Source: Topomyia yanbarensis
Lineage: Eukaryota > Arthropoda > Insecta > Diptera > Culicidae
Direction: 5' to 3'
Assembly: GCF_030247195.1 (NCBI RefSeq)
Contig: NC_080671.1
Span: forward strand, 431,148,539 to 431,212,538
Length of the DNA: 64,000 bases
Positions 62,616-64,000 of the stretch are shown here, one piece after another. The notes under the pieces are model-generated. The model made no database searches and was not told where the DNA came from. It saw nothing but the letters and a program-made list of their open reading frames with translations. The position numbers were made by a program, and so were the translations under genes. The first letter of the stretch is position 1. Every line of letters starts with the position of its first letter.

Positions 62616-63645
62616 GTCAAACGGTGGGATAACAAAATTCTCACAAGTTTCCTATCTCATGCCTCCACGCGAGTCTAAGTCTATTGATGACATTTGATCC
62701 TTAGACCGGCGACGACTGGGTGCTATCAGCCTTCTGCCGATAGTAGCAGAATGAGAGGGTGTGAACAGTTGATCGGAAATTAGCCCCAATACGAATAATC
62801 TGACTAGTATCTATGATCACGGGTCAATACGTATTGAAAATCCGCCGCGTCTGTTTTTATGAACCTTATTTCAAGCTCCGTTATTGCTAACAAGCCCGTG
62901 CATCAGGTTAACAATCCTTTATATTTCCCTTCAGTCTTCGTTATTATCGCTCGTATACTTGTATTCCACAAACAAAGAAATACTTTCCTTGATTTATAAC
63001 ATCTCGCGCTATTTTTGCCTGTATAATGTGTTATCACTCGGTAGTGCAAGCCAATAAATATATCGTAGATAAGAAGTAGCGAATTCTGTTCAAATACTGT
63101 TGCAATAAATAGTGATCCGGCCCATTACGCAGATAAGATTAGCTTTTCTAAGCAATACTCCCACGGTCGGCCGAGTGGAGTTCAAATTGCTTTTGTTTAG
63201 AGAACATAGTATACTCTCGGTAGCCGGCTGCCCAGAGTTTAAAAAGAACCAAAAACTAAACAAGATCTCTTTTTCGAGTGATCGTGCACTCGAAGACTAA
63301 CTAAACAACTACCTAATAAAATATGCTCTACAGGTCGCATCGCTTTCTTGGAGCGGATCCTAGACCGTTTGGAAGGGTATAACCAAACTACCAACTCCGC
63401 GACACCTATGGAAGAGCCTAATGAATCGTATACCCTCCGTTAAGTAGGTAGAGCATCAACACTTCCTGTCTACCTTTTCCTTTATCCTTCCACTTGAACG
63501 ATGAAGATGGGGACGGCCGGCAATGATGGCTATCATGCTGTTGAGGTTTTAAAATGGGTCGGATTGGTATAAATTCCTACTTACCATTTCCTAAGCAACT
63601 CTTATTAGATAATCAGCAGTCAAACATGATGAAGTCAGTGTGCAA
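62616..63645 (-). repeat. dispersed repeat, copy 2 (pair with 4890-5951)
   Basis: It begins GTCAAACGGTGGGATAAC and ends GTCAGTGTGCAA like copy 1. Differences include an insertion near 62705-62745 and loss of the tandem duplication and nearby bases. No poly(T) or target duplication was seen here, so this copy is truncated on its 3' (left) side. Confidence 0.85.
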
Positions 63646-63664
63646 AATTTGTTCACACACTTAC

Positions 63665-64000
63665 CTTAAACTGGAAGTCAACTTCCCTTCTCATCATCCT
63701 TTATAGCTGTCTTCAATTCCGGGTCAGCATGGCAGCAGTCCGTCCAGCGCCAGTCACGCCAAATAGTTTCGGCCCGATGCCGAGGTCCATATTTGATCCC
63801 AGTCCAGCTGGATGCGACATCCTTCGATTCTGAAAGTTTTGTCCGCCGGGCTGGCAAACATTAAATAGCATTTAAACTCACCCATAGTACGCTTCAATTG
63901 TCCACAATACGTCGTCCGAAATCGTCCAGTGCCGAACGGACACATTCCTACCTTACATCCAAGCGAAGACTCCATATCATGAAGACTGGCAACTCTGTCC
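63665..64000 (-). other. possible exon of an unidentified minus-strand gene
   Basis: A 73-codon minus frame (63975-63754) lies in GC-richer, non-repetitive DNA. On the same strand a consensus donor TTTAAG|GTAAGTG occurs at 63664. The frames leading into that donor contain stops, except for a short MMRREVDFQFK start. It is not recognised, and it could be the edge of a gene lying to the right. Confidence 0.3.

Overview
The window looks like nuclear DNA from a mosquito (Culicidae), probably a culicine with a large, repeat-rich genome. The evidence is indirect. There is one spliced insect-type ecdysteroid-kinase-like gene with GT-AG introns, relics of Jockey-like and I-like LINEs, a Ty3/gypsy relic, two mariner-like (D,D37E-type) transposase relics, a tRNA-derived SINE, many short inverted-repeat elements and long microsatellites. 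No species can be named from sequence alone, and almost all the remaining DNA is AT-rich and non-coding.

Layout. 1-2.3 kb: anonymous, partly GC-rich DNA. 2.3-7.1 kb: a decayed minus-strand array of replication-dependent histone H3 copies, with four histone-type 3' stem-loops. It is split by a 1.95-kb retroposed insertion with a 22-bp target duplication. 7.4-10.6 kb: a frameshifted Jockey-like LINE (minus). 11.3-12.5 kb: a dispersed mosquito repeat and a mariner relic (minus). 13.8-14.0 kb: a 231-bp (TA)n tract. 15.7-16.1 kb: a small LINE reverse-transcriptase scrap. 17.0-28.6 kb: the only convincing protein-coding gene, an EcKinase/CHK-like kinase on the plus strand. Its 10.5-kb intron is filled with inverted-repeat elements, a mariner relic and other repeats.

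29.9-32.2 kb: the 5' part of a second LINE with a PHD-finger ORF1 (minus). 33.1-35.0 kb: a broken Ty3/gypsy pol (minus) carrying a TTAA-flanked MITE. 35.4-36.2 kb: two more MITEs. 36.2-40.4 kb: mostly anonymous, with GC-richer patches that could be promoters or 5' exons of genes not visible here. 40.4-43.8 kb: a degenerate AT-rich motif array, then a 2-kb inverted repeat with 133-bp direct repeats. 44.7-56.1 kb: several copies of a dispersed mosquito repeat, a SINE, an I-like LINE relic (minus) and a (CATA)n tract. 57.3-60.5 kb: a MITE end, a 491-bp foldback element with TTAA flanks and a 973-bp palindromic element built of tandem units. 62.6-63.6 kb: a second copy of the 5' part of the retroposon at 4 kb.

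The kinase gene is the only element likely to be functional, and its first exon or exons were not found. Everything else reads as layered transposon insertion and decay. The most unusual structures are the histone H3 pseudogene array with its retroposon and the five large foldback structures, which could form double-stranded RNA if transcribed. I found no evidence of a new multi-gene system.
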